From: Pseudomonas sp. ML2-2023-3
Lineage (GTDB): Bacteria; Pseudomonadota; Gammaproteobacteria; Pseudomonadales; Pseudomonadaceae
DNA: 64,000 nucleotides
Direction of reading: 5' to 3'
Assembly: GCF_037055275.1 (NCBI RefSeq)
Contig: NZ_CP146343.1
Span: 506,001 to 570,000 of the forward strand
Each line of letters starts with the position of its first letter. Position 1 is the first letter of the stretch. Positions 46,887 to 56,907 of the stretch are shown in pieces. Made by a program: the position numbers and the translations under genes. The notes beneath the pieces were generated by a model that worked only from the letters and a program-made list of their open reading frames with translations, made no database searches and was not told the origin of the DNA.

Positions 46887-47552
46887 ATGCCGCGTTACTT
46901 CTTAATGACGTTGTTGTGCCTTGCGCCTTTGGCTCATGCAGCCCCGGCTCCATCCCCCGATGCCGCGCACGACCTGGCCTACAGCCTGGGCGCCAGCCTG
47001 GGGGAACGCCTGCGCCAGGAAGTCCCGGATCTGCAGATAAAGGCATTGGTCGAGGGCCTGCGCACGGCCTATCAAGGCAAGCCTCTGGCGCTAAGTGATG
47101 AGCGTATCGAACAGATATTGACGCAGCATCAGGCCCAAACCGACAACACGCAAATTCCGCCTGAAAGCGAGACTGCAGCCGAGCCTGAACGTGATTTTTT
47201 GCTGAAAGAAAAACAGCAGCCTCAAGCTCGCGAGCTGGCTGACGGCATCATCCTGACCGAGCTCAAACCCGGCAAGGGGGCAAAACCTGACGCACAGGAT
47301 TCCGTCTACGTGAGTTATGTCGGCCGTCTGCCCGATGGCACAGTGTTCGACCACAGCACCCAGCCCCAATGGTTTCGCCTGGACAGCGTAATCGCTGGCT
47401 GGCGCAGCGCACTGGTGCAGATGCCCGTCGGTGCGAAATGGCGATTGGTGATCCCCTCCAGCCAGGCTTACGGGGCTGAGGGTGCAGGGGATTTGATCGA
47501 ACCCGATACGCCGCTGGTGTTTGAAATAGAGCTGTTTTCTATCCGCAAGTGA
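46887..47552 (+). CDS. FKBP-type peptidyl-prolyl isomerase, periplasmic
   Basis: 221 aa: a signal peptide (MPRYFLMTLLCLAPLAHAAP), an N-terminal FkpA-like dimerisation region (DLAYSLGASLGERLR) and a C-terminal FKBP domain. The FKBP domain has VYVSYVGRLPDGTVFDHST, VIAGWRSALVQMPVGAKWRL and IPSSQAYGAEGAG. Ligand-site residues Tyr, Phe/Asp and Trp are present. It acts as a periplasmic isomerase and chaperone. It converges on algQ and shares a bidirectional terminator with it. Confidence 0.92.
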   Translation: MPRYFLMTLLCLAPLAHAAPAPSPDAAHDLAYSLGASLGERLRQEVPDLQIKALVEGLRTAYQGKPLALSDERIEQILTQHQAQTDNTQIPPESETAAEPERDFLLKEKQQPQARELADGIILTELKPGKGAKPDAQDSVYVSYVGRLPDGTVFDHSTQPQWFRLDSVIAGWRSALVQMPVGAKWRLVIPSSQAYGAEGAGDLIEPDTPLVFEIELFSIRK

Positions 47553-47565
47553 ATGCTCGAAAACG

Positions 47566-47597
47566 AAAAACGGTGCGCCATTGCGCACCGTTTTTTT
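47566..47597. terminator. Bidirectional terminator between fkbP and algQ
   Basis: AAAAACGGTGCGC and GCGCACCGTTTTTTT form an 8-bp GC-rich stem around CATT, with A- and T-runs on the two sides, so it works for both convergent genes. Confidence 0.92.
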
Positions 47598-47611
47598 GAC
47601 TTGCCCACAGC

Positions 47612-48082
47612 TTAAGCCTGAGCAGCTTCTTTCTGTTTGTGCGCGTTGTGCAGCACTTCGATCAGGCAATCTTCAAGCTCGAAACGCTCATCCAGCAAAG
47701 CGCCCAGAACTTTGATTTCTTCTGCCAGCTTTTCGCAGTCAGGACGATGGGCCTTGCCGTCGCAATGATCGTTGAAAGCCAGGGCCGCTTCGGTAATCAC
47801 GTTGATCCGCGGGTAGATGGTCTCGGCCAGGGCAAGACCACGCTCATCATTGAAGGCCTGCGCCTCCTGATTCAGCTGCTCGTAAATTTCGAAATGGCCT
47901 GCGGAAACATAGTCGACCAGGATCTGGCAAAACTCTTTTTGAGGCCCACGCTTGGGGTTGTTTTGCTGATCGATCAGAGCAGCATAAGCACTCACAAGTT
48001 TACGGCGCTCATGCAACCAGCGATCAACCAGTTGGTGGACGCCGTTGAATCGTTCCTGAGCACTCTCACATCTTTCGAGCAT
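47612..48082 (-). CDS. algQ: Anti-sigma70 regulator AlgQ (Rsd)
   Basis: A 156-aa all-helical protein starting [20 protein letters not shown], with [15 protein letters not shown] and the [20 protein letters not shown] stretch typical of Rsd/AlgQ. It binds sigma70 region 4 and, in Pseudomonas, modulates alginate and siderophore genes. The ATG at 48082 fits family length; a longer frame upstream is unsupported. Confidence 0.95.
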   Translation of the reverse strand: MLERCESAQERFNGVHQLVDRWLHERRKLVSAYAALIDQQNNPKRGPQKEFCQILVDYVSAGHFEIYEQLNQEAQAFNDERGLALAETIYPRINVITEAALAFNDHCDGKAHRPDCEKLAEEIKVLGALLDERFELEDCLIEVLHNAHKQKEAAQA

Positions 48083-48273
48083 GATGATCTCTCTTCCCTT
48101 GTGGGCCCATGCCACCCGACGTCAGCCGGGCCTGTGTGAACCAAAACCTGCGCGATTGCACCGGCATTGGGCGGCATAACTCCAGTAATACGTGCGGGCC
48201 AGATTATGCCCGCACGGCAACTGCTTCAAGGTACGTATGAGAGAAAATTCATACAAGCGTTTAATCCTGACTG

Positions 48274-48801
48274 CTACGTTACGTCGCAGCCACGGCGTAA
48301 TTTGCCTGCGTGCATTGAGCGCGTTATCTGGAAAATACTCACCACGAGCAGACCGATAAAGGCCAGCAGGCTTAACTCGGGAACGCTCAAATCAAATATG
48401 GTCCAGTGAATATGAGTGCAGTCATCGCTGCCCCGATAGATCATCGAAAAAAATTCGCCGGGCGACATGCTGTGCCAGGCACAGGTCAGATCCGGCTGAC
48501 AGAACATCAACTGTTCAGGCGCCAACACTTGCAGCCTGACCTGCCTCAAGGCACTCGCAGCGCCTCCAAGCGCCAGCAATGTGGAGGCAATGGAATAACA
48601 CCACAGACCCAAACGCCGTGGGCCATGCACAAAAGCCAGCAGGTTGACGAGACAGAATCCCAGCAGGAAAAATCGTTGAACCTGACATAACGAACAGGGC
48701 TTTAGCCCGGGGCCATACTCCAGATACAGAGTTGCACCCATCACCAAGGCGCCGATGAGAAAGGCCAAAAAGAAAATTAAACGTGAGCCTGCCAAAAACA
48801 T
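48274..48801 (-). CDS. dsbB: Disulfide bond formation protein DsbB
   Basis: A 175-aa membrane protein with four predicted helices. The first catalytic pair is C36-S-L-C39, and the second periplasmic loop has C101, C107 and C128 (DDC). It reoxidises DsbA and passes electrons to quinone. The loop is ordered as in the DsbB/DsbH forms found beside algQ and hemY in Pseudomonas. There is a gap of 191 bp to algQ and 219 bp to hemY. Confidence 0.93.
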   Translation of the reverse strand: MFLAGSRLIFFLAFLIGALVMGATLYLEYGPGLKPCSLCQVQRFFLLGFCLVNLLAFVHGPRRLGLWCYSIASTLLALGGAASALRQVRLQVLAPEQLMFCQPDLTCAWHSMSPGEFFSMIYRGSDDCTHIHWTIFDLSVPELSLLAFIGLLVVSIFQITRSMHAGKLRRGCDVT

Positions 48802-49020
48802 GGCTTTTCCGTAACAAATGAGACAGTTGGTTACGGTAGATGAAAGCCATTAGCCCTTTCAAGATGGGCCTGAGCGGATACTTCTTGAAGAAAGTTGGGA
48901 ATTACCAACAAGAGCTGAAGGCTTAGAGTGCAAGCCACGTAGGAAATACCGACTCGTACCGCACCCACATTCTACTTCGGCCAGTCTGGCGTGCGCCGAA
49001 ACGCAGCCAGACTGCCTTTT

Positions 49021-50262
49021 TCAGAGAGTCGTGGCCGTCGCTGGCAAAGGAGAGGCCAGCAAGCGTTCATCCAGCAGATTCAACCCTTCCTGAAAGAGTT
49101 GATTGCTGCGCGTTGTATCCCCTAACTGAGCCAGCAGTCGGGCCAGCTCTGCACAGGTTTCAGGGTTGCGCTCAACCTTCAGACTGCTTTCGAGATAGTC
49201 GCGGGCCTTGCCCCACAAGCTGTTTTGCAGACACAAGCGACCCAGGGTCAAGAGCAGGCTGGCGTCCCCCGGGTGGGTTTTCAACCATCCTTCGGCGACC
49301 TGCAACTGCTTGACCGGGTCGCTGCCGCGCAGCAGGCCATAGAGGCGCACCAGATGGCTGTCATAGTTGCGTTTGAGCGCCCCGCGCAACACTTCCTCAG
49401 CTTCGGCTTGCGCGCCCAACTGGCGCAACTGCTCGGCGTAGGCCAGAACCAGCGCAGGCTCCTGGCGTTGAGCCGAAGTGAGTTGTTGCCAGGAGCGCTG
49501 CAGCGATTGCAGCCCTGCCTCGCCTTCAGTTTCGCGCTGGGCCGCCAGGCTAAGATTTTGTCCCCAGGCCCGACGCTCAAGCTCGGCAAGCTCCTTGACT
49601 GGCAAAACCTTGTCCTTGCGCAACTCTGGCAGCAAGCGAATCAACGCCGCCCAGTCTCCACGCTGCTGGTGCAGACGCTGCAACTGGCGTAGCACCTGGA
49701 CGTTATGCGGATGACGCTCGTGCATGGCTTGCAAGGTCACCAGCGCACCATCCGTATCGGCGCGGTCCACCTGCAGCTGGGCATGGCTCAAGGCAATGGC
49801 CAGCTCGGCTTGGGGCTGACGCTCCAGTGCGCGCTCAAGCAGGTTGTCGCTTTCCTCGTAATGCCCCTGCTCGTTGGCTGCGCGTGCGGCACCCAGGTAG
49901 TAGAGCAACGGTTGCGGTTCGGCTTCAGCGGCTCGCGCCAGATGCTTTTGCGCACTGGCCCAGCGACCTTCGGCAAGGTCCATCTGGCCTTGCTCGATGG
50001 CGATCTGAACCCGACGGCTGCGATTGCGCCGCGACCACGGGTTCACCAACCCGGTAGAAGCCGTAACCAGCTCCACCAGCAGCTTGCCTCCCCAGACCAG
50101 CAACCACAGGACTGCCAACAGAGCGAGCGTTGCCCATAAGCTGGATTCGTAGCGGAAATTTTTATAGGCGATCAGCACATAGCCCGCGTCCTCAGCGATT
50201 GCCAGGCCGATGCAGGCCGCAGCTGCAATCAACAAAAACACAATCACGTAGAAACGCTTCAT
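49021..50262 (-). CDS. hemY: HemY-type TPR membrane protein of the haem operon
   Basis: 413 aa: two N-terminal membrane helices (VIVFLLIAAAACIGLAIAED, WATLALLAVLWLLVWGGKLL) followed by a tetratricopeptide region of helical repeats (ARAANEQGHYEESDNLLERA and similar). This is the HemY of the hemCDXY operon, not the protoporphyrinogen oxidase of the same name. It has been linked to coproporphyrin and haem synthesis coordination, but its exact role is unknown. Its start overlaps the hemX stop by 4 nt. Confidence 0.92.
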   Translation of the reverse strand: MKRFYVIVFLLIAAAACIGLAIAEDAGYVLIAYKNFRYESSLWATLALLAVLWLLVWGGKLLVELVTASTGLVNPWSRRNRSRRVQIAIEQGQMDLAEGRWASAQKHLARAAEAEPQPLLYYLGAARAANEQGHYEESDNLLERALERQPQAELAIALSHAQLQVDRADTDGALVTLQAMHERHPHNVQVLRQLQRLHQQRGDWAALIRLLPELRKDKVLPVKELAELERRAWGQNLSLAAQRETEGEAGLQSLQRSWQQLTSAQRQEPALVLAYAEQLRQLGAQAEAEEVLRGALKRNYDSHLVRLYGLLRGSDPVKQLQVAEGWLKTHPGDASLLLTLGRLCLQNSLWGKARDYLESSLKVERNPETCAELARLLAQLGDTTRSNQLFQEGLNLLDERLLASPLPATATTL

Positions 50263-51386
50263 GGAAGTGTCTCCTGTGCCGGGCTGGCAGCCGCTTTACC
50301 CGGCTCGTCGGCACGGACATGCCGGCGCTCCAGATAAGCCTGCACAGCACTCAGGGTGGCCGCGAGGTCCGGGGTTTTGACCGTGACCGGCTGCTTGCCG
50401 AGCTCGACCACCTGCTCAAGAATTTTTTTACTCTGCGGGTTATCCGGGTTGAAGTTGCCCTTGAGGACTTCTTGTGCCTGCGCCAAGGCCTGGGTATACA
50501 CCGACTCCTGACCATTGAGGGCCGCCCACTGGGCTTGCTCCAGCGCAAGGCTCAAGGCCAGGCGAACTTGCGTCAGGCTTTGACCTGCCAACAGCGGGCG
50601 CACGTTTTTGTCGGCATTGAAGTCGATACGAATGTAATGCGAGATCTCATCCCACCACTGCGCCCAACGGCTCGCGCCATCGCCATCTGCCGTCAGGCTC
50701 GCCAGCGAATCACCTTGATTCTGATAGGCAGGGGCCAGTGCGCTGAGCTGCGCGACCTGGTCACGCAAGGCCGCCAGCTGCAAAAACAGGCCAGTGCGAT
50801 CCGGCTGTTCAATGCTGCGCAGTGCCGCCAGGCTTTTTGCAAGTTGCTCGCGGGCAGCGAAAGAGCCCGGATCATTTTGCTCGCGTAAAATGGCGTCCGC
50901 CCCTTGCACCAGCGCCTGGGCGCTGGTGATGTCCTGCAGTGCCGACAAGCGCAAGGTGGCCAGCCGCAACAAGTGCTCGGCCTCGGCCAGACGCCAGTCC
51001 TTGCGGCTTTCACCCAAAACGGTTTCGAGGCGCTGGTTCAGGCGCTGCTGATCGCCTTGCAGCTGCACGACCAATTGACGCTGATTATCCAGCTCACCCG
51101 CGGAGGGTAATTGGTTGACGCGCGTCAGCAGTTGCTGCTCGCCCTGCTTGATCGACAGCGTTTGCGCGGCCAAGGCTGGCACGTCGCTCAGTTGCTGTTC
51201 GGTGGTGGCTTGCAGCTGTCGTACCTGCCACACCCCCCAGCCGCCGACGGCAATGCCGGCTGCGCCCAGCAACAGGGCGAAAACGGCCAGACCATTGCCT
51301 CGTCCCTGCGGCGCAGGGTCAGCATTTTTAGCCGGCGCGTCTGGCGCGGACTGTACGTGTTCTTTGGACAAGACTGTTTCGCTCAC
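50259..51386 (-). CDS. hemX: HemX, membrane-anchored haem-operon protein
   Basis: 375 aa from a GTG at 51386 with AAGGA 7 nt upstream; the longer open frame overlaps hemD and is not used. A cytoplasmic N-terminal tail leads to one helix (GLAVFALLLGAAGIAVGGWG), then a long Gln/Leu-rich periplasmic coiled coil and the conserved DWRLAEAEHLLRLATLRL motif of HemX. Older databases call such proteins uroporphyrinogen-III methyltransferase, but there is no methyltransferase motif. It is 16 nt behind hemD and overlaps hemY. Confidence 0.92.
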   Translation of the reverse strand: MSETVLSKEHVQSAPDAPAKNADPAPQGRGNGLAVFALLLGAAGIAVGGWGVWQVRQLQATTEQQLSDVPALAAQTLSIKQGEQQLLTRVNQLPSAGELDNQRQLVVQLQGDQQRLNQRLETVLGESRKDWRLAEAEHLLRLATLRLSALQDITSAQALVQGADAILREQNDPGSFAAREQLAKSLAALRSIEQPDRTGLFLQLAALRDQVAQLSALAPAYQNQGDSLASLTADGDGASRWAQWWDEISHYIRIDFNADKNVRPLLAGQSLTQVRLALSLALEQAQWAALNGQESVYTQALAQAQEVLKGNFNPDNPQSKKILEQVVELGKQPVTVKTPDLAATLSAVQAYLERRHVRADEPGKAAASPAQETLP

Positions 51387-51402
51387 GAATCCATCCTTTG
51401 CA

Positions 51403-52170
51403 TTAAAAAGCAGGTGCGGGATGTTCCCGCAGCGCCGCCAGCAAAGCCGTGGCACTCGCGCCACGACAATCCACAACGTTTTGCGCCCCGGCGCTGCGTG
51501 CCATCTCAGCAACCCGAGGGCTTGGAACAAACAATGGCAGACATCCAAGCTGCGGCCAGGTGTCGCCTGCCAATTGGCGTAAATGTTCAAAACCCTGCCC
51601 ACTGCTGACCACCAGCGCGTTCAGGCGTTCCACTTTAACTCGCTGATACAGGGTCGCAGGCGGGTACGACGGCAGTTCGCGACGATAGAGTTCAAGATAG
51701 TCGACCTGCACTCCAAGGCTACGCATACGGTCCGCCAACATCTCGCGACCGCCCTCCCCGCGCAGGATCAAAACCCTGGGCTCATCACAGCCAACTGCAG
51801 CTTCGAACTCAGGCATCGCCAGCAGAGCTTCGCTGTCATCCCCGCATTGAGGGTAGCTAACATCAAGGCCGTAGTCGGCGAGAATCTGCGCGGTGGCGGC
51901 GCCAACACTGAACCACTTCTGCCGGGGCGCTTGCGGCCAGTATTGATTGACCAGCTCAAGCCCCAGACGCGCCGCAGGCTTGCTGACCACAATCACCGCG
52001 CAATAACGGTCAAGACTCGCAATCAGCGCTCGCTGCACATCAGTCAGGGCCAATGGCCTGATCGCCAGAAGTGGCAGGCTGGTGCTGAAAATCCCGGCAG
52101 CCGCCAGCTCATGGGCCAGGGCTGCCGACTCCTCGGCAGGCCGGGTCAGCAACAAGCGCCAGCCTGTCAC
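51403..52170 (-). CDS. hemD: Uroporphyrinogen-III synthase
   Basis: A 255-aa enzyme that closes hydroxymethylbilane with D-ring inversion. The two-domain fold is visible from [20 protein letters not shown] at the N-terminus, [18 protein letters not shown] and the central [15 protein letters not shown]. The start is a GTG at 52170 within the hemC stop (GTGA overlap), so the two are coupled. Sequence conservation in this family is low; the operon position makes the call firm. Confidence 0.93.
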   Translation of the reverse strand: MTGWRLLLTRPAEESAALAHELAAAGIFSTSLPLLAIRPLALTDVQRALIASLDRYCAVIVVSKPAARLGLELVNQYWPQAPRQKWFSVGAATAQILADYGLDVSYPQCGDDSEALLAMPEFEAAVGCDEPRVLILRGEGGREMLADRMRSLGVQVDYLELYRRELPSYPPATLYQRVKVERLNALVVSSGQGFEHLRQLAGDTWPQLGCLPLFVPSPRVAEMARSAGAQNVVDCRGASATALLAALREHPAPAF

Positions 52171-53108
52171 TCGTGACCTGCCTCACCATAGACGGCTTTG
52201 AGGATATCTCCGGCGCCCTGGGCCAGCAGCGCCTCGGCCACCTGCACGCCCAGCTCGGTAGCCGCCTCACGCGGTGCCCGGGCATCAGCGCTCAGCAGCA
52301 CGCCGCCGCTGGGTTCACCGACCAGTCCGCGCAGCCAGATTTGCTCGCCTTCGAGCACCGCATAGCATGCGATCGGGACCTGGCAGCCACCATTCAGGTG
52401 TTTGTTCAGAGCACGTTCTGCAGTAACGCGCACGGCGGTATCGGCATGGTGCAAAGGCGACAGCAAGGCATGGATTTGAGTATCTGCGCTGCGGCACTCG
52501 ATGCCCACTGCGCCTTGGCCGCCCGCTGGCAGGCTGTCATCGATGCTGATGGCCGAGGTGATGCGGTCTTCAAAGCCGAGGCGGATCAGGCCGGCCGCTG
52601 CCAGGATGATCGCGTCGTACTCGCCCGCATCGAGTTTGGCCAAGCGGGTGTTGACGTTGCCCCGCAGAAAGCGGATCTCAAGATCCGGACGACGAGTCAG
52701 CAACTGGGCCTGACGACGCAGGCTGGACGTGCCGACAACGCTGCCATGCGGCAAGTCATCAAGGCTGGCGAAGGTGTTGGAGACGAAGGCATCACGCGGG
52801 TCTTCACGCTCGCAAATGCAAAACAGGCCCAGACCTTCCGGGAAGTCCATCGGCACGTCTTTCATGGAATGCACGGCGATGTCGGCTTCGTTCTCGAGCA
52901 GAGCCGTTTCGAGTTCCTTGACGAAAAGCCCCTTGCCGCCGATTTTCGACAGCGGCGAGTCCAGCAGCTTGTCACCACGGCTGACCATGGGCACCAGCGT
53001 CACCAAAATACCGGGGTGAGCCTGCTCTAAACGGGCTTTAACGTACTCGGCCTGCCACAGAGCCAGGGCGCTTTTACGGGTAGCGATGCGGATTTCGCGA
53101 GAGGACAT
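52167..53108 (-). CDS. hemC: Hydroxymethylbilane synthase
   Basis: A 313-aa enzyme that condenses four porphobilinogens. The dipyrromethane cofactor Cys is in [13 protein letters not shown], the catalytic Asp region is AGLIRLG-adjacent [13 protein letters not shown], and the N-terminus [18 protein letters not shown] is diagnostic. First gene of hemC-D-X-Y. algR lies 127 bp upstream on the same strand, as in P. aeruginosa, where algR and hemC are close. Confidence 0.97.
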   Translation of the reverse strand: MSSREIRIATRKSALALWQAEYVKARLEQAHPGILVTLVPMVSRGDKLLDSPLSKIGGKGLFVKELETALLENEADIAVHSMKDVPMDFPEGLGLFCICEREDPRDAFVSNTFASLDDLPHGSVVGTSSLRRQAQLLTRRPDLEIRFLRGNVNTRLAKLDAGEYDAIILAAAGLIRLGFEDRITSAISIDDSLPAGGQGAVGIECRSADTQIHALLSPLHHADTAVRVTAERALNKHLNGGCQVPIACYAVLEGEQIWLRGLVGEPSGGVLLSADARAPREAATELGVQVAEALLAQGAGDILKAVYGEAGHE

Positions 53109-53235
53109 GGATCAATCCGTACTGAAAAGATACGGCTGATAATAACAGCTCAGCCAAAACAGCTTTGACTTGTATCAGAAAGTCCTCGGCCTCCCTGGCC
53201 CAAAAACGGCGCACCAGCGCCTTTTTCAGCGCGAA

Positions 53236-53982
53236 CTACAGCTGCTGCATCATTTTGCGTACACCCGCCACATGCCGTCGGCTCACGATCAGTGCATCGC
53301 CGTTGAGCCCTCTAAGGAACAGCTGGAAGTGCCCCAGCGGCGTGCGCTGCAAACGTTCGATCCGATCCCGCGCCACCAATGCATTACGGTGAATTCGCAC
53401 AAAGCGTTCACCAAACTCGTCTTCGAGCGCCTTGAGTGGCTCATCGAGCAGCACTTCACCACCAGCGTGACGCAAGGTCACGTACTTATGGTCGGCTATA
53501 AAATAGATCACTTGGTCGATGGGGATCAGTTCAATGCCTTTTCGGGTTCTGGCACTGATATGACTGCGCGGACCACTGCCGGTTTGCGCGGCAGGCCGGG
53601 TGAGCGCGGCCAGCTGGATGCGATTGGGCCGGTGAGCCTCTTTCAAGGCGGCGCTCAAGTCCTGCGCAGTGACCGGCTTGATTACATAGCTGACGCCACT
53701 GTCCTGCAGGGCCTGCACGGAGAATTCGTCCGGCGCCACGCAAAACACCACCGAAGGCGGTAGCTCGCGTTCGCATAATTTGGCTGCAACCTGCAGCCCG
53801 TCCAGGCCCGGCAAGCGGATATCCAGTAAAACGACATCCGGCTTCAGGTTTTCGATCAGGGTAAGTGCCTCTTCGCCATTTGTGGCGCCAGGCTCCAGCA
53901 ACGTGTAACCCCCAAGCGTGCTGAGCAAGTGGCTCAAATGCTCGCGGGCCAGGGTTTCGTCATCAACGATCAGGACATTCAT
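53236..53982 (-). CDS. algR: LytTR response regulator AlgR
   Basis: 248 aa. The receiver domain has the acidic pair in VDDE, phospho-acceptor Asp54 in VVLLDIRLPGLDG and Lys102 in VIKPV. The conserved Thr/Ser position reads Val82 (FCVAPDE, where P. aeruginosa has FCTAHDE as I recall). The C-terminal LytTR DNA-binding domain (SHISARTRKGIELIPIDQVI, FVRIHRNALVARDRIERLQR) is well conserved. AlgR controls alginate, type IV pili and c-di-GMP genes. Its kinase AlgZ is not encoded upstream. Confidence 0.95.
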   Translation of the reverse strand: MNVLIVDDETLAREHLSHLLSTLGGYTLLEPGATNGEEALTLIENLKPDVVLLDIRLPGLDGLQVAAKLCERELPPSVVFCVAPDEFSVQALQDSGVSYVIKPVTAQDLSAALKEAHRPNRIQLAALTRPAAQTGSGPRSHISARTRKGIELIPIDQVIYFIADHKYVTLRHAGGEVLLDEPLKALEDEFGERFVRIHRNALVARDRIERLQRTPLGHFQLFLRGLNGDALIVSRRHVAGVRKMMQQL

Positions 53983-54368
53983 ATAGCGCTGTATTCCTGC
54001 GTGAGTCTCGCACAAGGATAGCGTAGACAGGTGAAGTGACGACTGTCACGGCGATCCACGCTAAGACTAGCGCGAAGGCCAAAAAGTGCCGCAAACCTCG
54101 CAGCAAAATTCACCTGTCTCGGTTGCTCGATTTAATACCGGATACGTCTGGCAATCTACAAAGACCTGCAATGACTGATCCATACGACCAACTGTAGACG
54201 GTTGCCAAGACGAAAGTATTCAAACGATACATTTCGTTTCGGATTTTTGTTTATACCGCACTTCACACAAAAACCTGCCGACCTGCGTCAACGCCTTGAT
54301 TGGCAACCCTGTTATGATCCGCAGTAACTTTTTGTGTAACTCCCCCTCAGCCGATTACGAGCGAATCC
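53983..54368. other. algR-argH intergenic region without algZ
   Basis: These 386 bp hold the divergent promoters of algR and argH. I read all six frames by eye and found no histidine-kinase remnant and no frame with a ribosome site. The AT-rich half next to argH (about 54200-54330) probably contains its promoter. Confidence 0.7.
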
Positions 54369-55763
54369 ATGAGCACCGACAAGACCAATCAGTCCTGGGG
54401 CGGCCGCTTCAGTGAACCCGTCGACGCCTTCGTTGCGCGTTTCACCGCCTCCGTCACTTTCGACCAGCGCCTTTATCGCCACGACATCATGGGCTCCGTG
54501 GCTCACGCCACCATGCTGGCCAAGGTCGGCGTGCTGACCGATGCCGAGCGCGACAGCATTATCGATGGCCTCAAGTCCATCCAGAGCGAAATCGAAGCCG
54601 GCACGTTTGACTGGCGCATCGATCTGGAAGATGTGCACATGAACATCGAAGCGCGCCTGACCGATCGCATCGGCGTAACCGGCAAAAAGCTGCACACCGG
54701 TCGCAGCCGTAACGACCAGGTAGCTACCGATATTCGCCTGTGGTTGCGTGATGAAATCGACGTGATCCTGGCTGAAATTACTCGCCTGCAAAAAGGCCTG
54801 CTGGAGCAGGCAGAGCGCGAAGCCGAAACCATCATGCCCGGCTTTACGCACCTGCAAACCGCACAGCCCGTGACATTCGGTCACCACATGCTGGCGTGGT
54901 TCGAGATGCTCAGCCGCGACTACGAGCGTCTTGTCGACTGCCGCAAACGCACCAACCGCATGCCTCTGGGCAGCGCCGCACTGGCGGGCACCACCTACCC
55001 GATCGACCGCGAATTCACGGCTCAATTGCTGAGCTTTGACGCTGTTGGCGGCAACTCGCTGGACAACGTGTCCGATCGCGACTTCGCCATCGAATTCTGC
55101 GCCGCGGCCAGTATTGCGATGATGCACCTGTCTCGCTTCTCCGAAGAGCTGGTGCTCTGGACCAGCGCACAGTTCCAGTTCATCGATCTGCCGGACCGCT
55201 TCTGCACCGGCAGTTCGATCATGCCGCAAAAGAAAAACCCCGACGTGCCAGAACTGGTACGTGGCAAAAGTGGCCGTGTATTCGGTGCACTGATGGGCCT
55301 GTTGACCCTGATGAAGGGCCAGCCGCTGGCCTACAACAAGGACAACCAGGAAGACAAGGAGCCGCTGTTCGACGCAGCCGACACCTTGCGCGACTCGTTG
55401 CGCGCCTTTGCCGACATGATCCCGGCGATCAAGCCCAAGCACGCAATCATGCGTGAAGCGGCATTGCGCGGGTTCTCGACCGCTACCGACCTGGCCGACT
55501 ACCTGGTTCGCCGTGGCCTGCCGTTCCGTGACTGCCACGAAATCGTCGGCCATGCCGTTAAATACGGTGTCGAGACGGGCAAGGATCTGGCAGAAATGAG
55601 CCTCGAAGAACTGCGCCAGTTCAGCGATCAGATCGAAGACGACGTGTTTGCCGTGCTGACGCTGGAAGGTTCGGTCAATGCCCGCGATCACATCGGCGGC
55701 ACCGCGCCGGCGCAAGTGAAAGCAGCTGTTGTTCGTGGCAAGGCGTTGTTGGCTACCCGCTAA
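54369..55763 (+). CDS. argH: Argininosuccinate lyase
   Basis: A 464-aa enzyme that splits argininosuccinate to arginine and fumarate. Signature segments are [39 protein letters not shown] and the flexible catalytic loop [20 protein letters not shown] with the catalytic Ser. Length is normal. Monocistronic, ending in a strong terminator shared with the convergent glutathione S-transferase gene. Confidence 0.98.
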   Translation: MSTDKTNQSWGGRFSEPVDAFVARFTASVTFDQRLYRHDIMGSVAHATMLAKVGVLTDAERDSIIDGLKSIQSEIEAGTFDWRIDLEDVHMNIEARLTDRIGVTGKKLHTGRSRNDQVATDIRLWLRDEIDVILAEITRLQKGLLEQAEREAETIMPGFTHLQTAQPVTFGHHMLAWFEMLSRDYERLVDCRKRTNRMPLGSAALAGTTYPIDREFTAQLLSFDAVGGNSLDNVSDRDFAIEFCAAASIAMMHLSRFSEELVLWTSAQFQFIDLPDRFCTGSSIMPQKKNPDVPELVRGKSGRVFGALMGLLTLMKGQPLAYNKDNQEDKEPLFDAADTLRDSLRAFADMIPAIKPKHAIMREAALRGFSTATDLADYLVRRGLPFRDCHEIVGHAVKYGVETGKDLAEMSLEELRQFSDQIEDDVFAVLTLEGSVNARDHIGGTAPAQVKAAVVRGKALLATR

Positions 55764-55778
55764 CTTCTGAGCAATACA

Positions 55779-55812
55779 AAAAAACGGGCACCTTCGGGTG
55801 CCCGTTTTTTAT
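55779..55812. terminator. Bidirectional terminator between argH and the GST gene
   Basis: ACGGGCACC and GGTGCCCGT around a TTCG tetraloop, flanked by A5-7 and T6 runs, lie 15 nt past the argH stop. This is a canonical intrinsic terminator for both strands. Confidence 0.95.
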
Positions 55813-55830
55813 TCAGCGCCAGTACCCGCG

Positions 55831-56490
55831 TTATTTCTTGCTACTGATCCAGGCCAGAAACTGCGGCATGGCGGCTTCTTTGTCAGCGCCAATTTTTTGC
55901 ACGTGCGGGTTTTGCTCCAGCCGCTCCAGCAACGCTTTGGCGCCCGGCATGTCAGCCAACAGGTCCAGGCCAAACACCTTGTGCCCAACGGCGCAGGCCA
56001 GATTGACGCTGCAAGCGAAGTAAATATCCGCAACACTCAGGGTGTCGCCCGCCACATAGGGGGCGAACTTGCCGTGACGCCTCAATGAAGCCATCCCTTC
56101 CAAGAGCTCGATGCGCGCTTTTTCCTTGATCGCTTCCGGCACTTTCATGCCAAAGAATGCTTCGGGGTAACACGCACGTGCAGGCAGCTCGATGTACAGC
56201 TCGATTTCCTTGGCCAGCGCCAGCACTTGAGCGCGCTCAAACGGATCAACCGGCAACAGTTTAGGGCCTGGCTGGGTCTGTTCGATGTACTCGAGGATCA
56301 CACTGGTTTCATTGACGTAACCTTGCTCAACCCCCAGCACCGGGACTTTGCCACGGGGGCTGATAGCCAGTGCCTCAGGGGTTTGACCCGCGAAAAACGG
56401 CACTTCCTCAAACGGTACGCCCTTCTCCAGCAGCGCCAGTTTGACCATGTTGTAGTAGTTGCTGACTGCAAATCCATAAAGCTTGAGCAT
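55831..56490 (-). CDS. Glutathione S-transferase
   Basis: A 219-aa protein with an N-terminal thioredoxin-like GST domain (MLKLYGFAVSNYYNMVKLAL, then GKVPVLGVEQGYVNETSVIL with the glutathione-binding ES/TS pair). A helical C-terminal domain has GDTLSVADIYFACSV. It conjugates or reduces with glutathione in the cytoplasm; class and substrate unknown. A GTG one codon earlier is a possible alternative start. Confidence 0.92.
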   Translation of the reverse strand: MLKLYGFAVSNYYNMVKLALLEKGVPFEEVPFFAGQTPEALAISPRGKVPVLGVEQGYVNETSVILEYIEQTQPGPKLLPVDPFERAQVLALAKEIELYIELPARACYPEAFFGMKVPEAIKEKARIELLEGMASLRRHGKFAPYVAGDTLSVADIYFACSVNLACAVGHKVFGLDLLADMPGAKALLERLEQNPHVQKIGADKEAAMPQFLAWISSKK

Positions 56491-56614
56491 CACAAAGCAT
56501 CCAGGCCGTGTAGGGGTTGGCTGAAGCTGTTATAGAGCTTCGTTACTGGACTGGCTAGCAGCATCACCCGGCTGAATACCGTTAGACTGGCCATCTTTAC
56601 TTAAGGAGCCTGCC

Positions 56615-56899
56615 ATGAGCGAGCCAGTTGATATCGATAACGAAGAAGAAGAGTTCGCCGAGTCCACGCTGATTCAGGCCATTGAAAACCAGATTGAAAG
56701 CGACAACCCGCCTGCCGCTAAAGCCACGTTCAACAAGCTGACGCTGGTCGGCTACGAGCGTGAAGACATCCTGCAGATGATGGCCCACGTGCTGGCCGTG
56801 GAGATTGACGCGATCCTCGAAGAAGACCGCGCCTTCAACACCGAGTGGTACGAAACAGCCCTGCGCGCACTGCCGACGTTGCCGCCAGAAAAAAACTGA
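56615..56899 (+). CDS. Small acidic conserved protein, 94 aa
   Basis: AAGGAG is placed well before the ATG. The product is strongly acidic at the N-terminus (DIDNEEEEFAES) and predicted helical throughout (LIQAIENQIESDNPPAAKAT, YEREDILQMMAHVLAVEIDA). It has no Cys and no signal peptide. I do not recognise a named family. It is convergent with the GGDEF-EAL gene and divergent from the GST gene. The strong ribosome site makes it a real gene. Confidence 0.8.
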   Translation: MSEPVDIDNEEEEFAESTLIQAIENQIESDNPPAAKATFNKLTLVGYEREDILQMMAHVLAVEIDAILEEDRAFNTEWYETALRALPTLPPEKN

Positions 56900-56907
56900 A
56901 CCCCGGC

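Noticed and set aside
48987..49018. Inverted repeat CAGTCTGGC/GCCAGACTG after hemY as a terminator
   Set aside because: The 9-bp arms are real, but no T-run follows on the hemY strand, so a terminator call is not supported.
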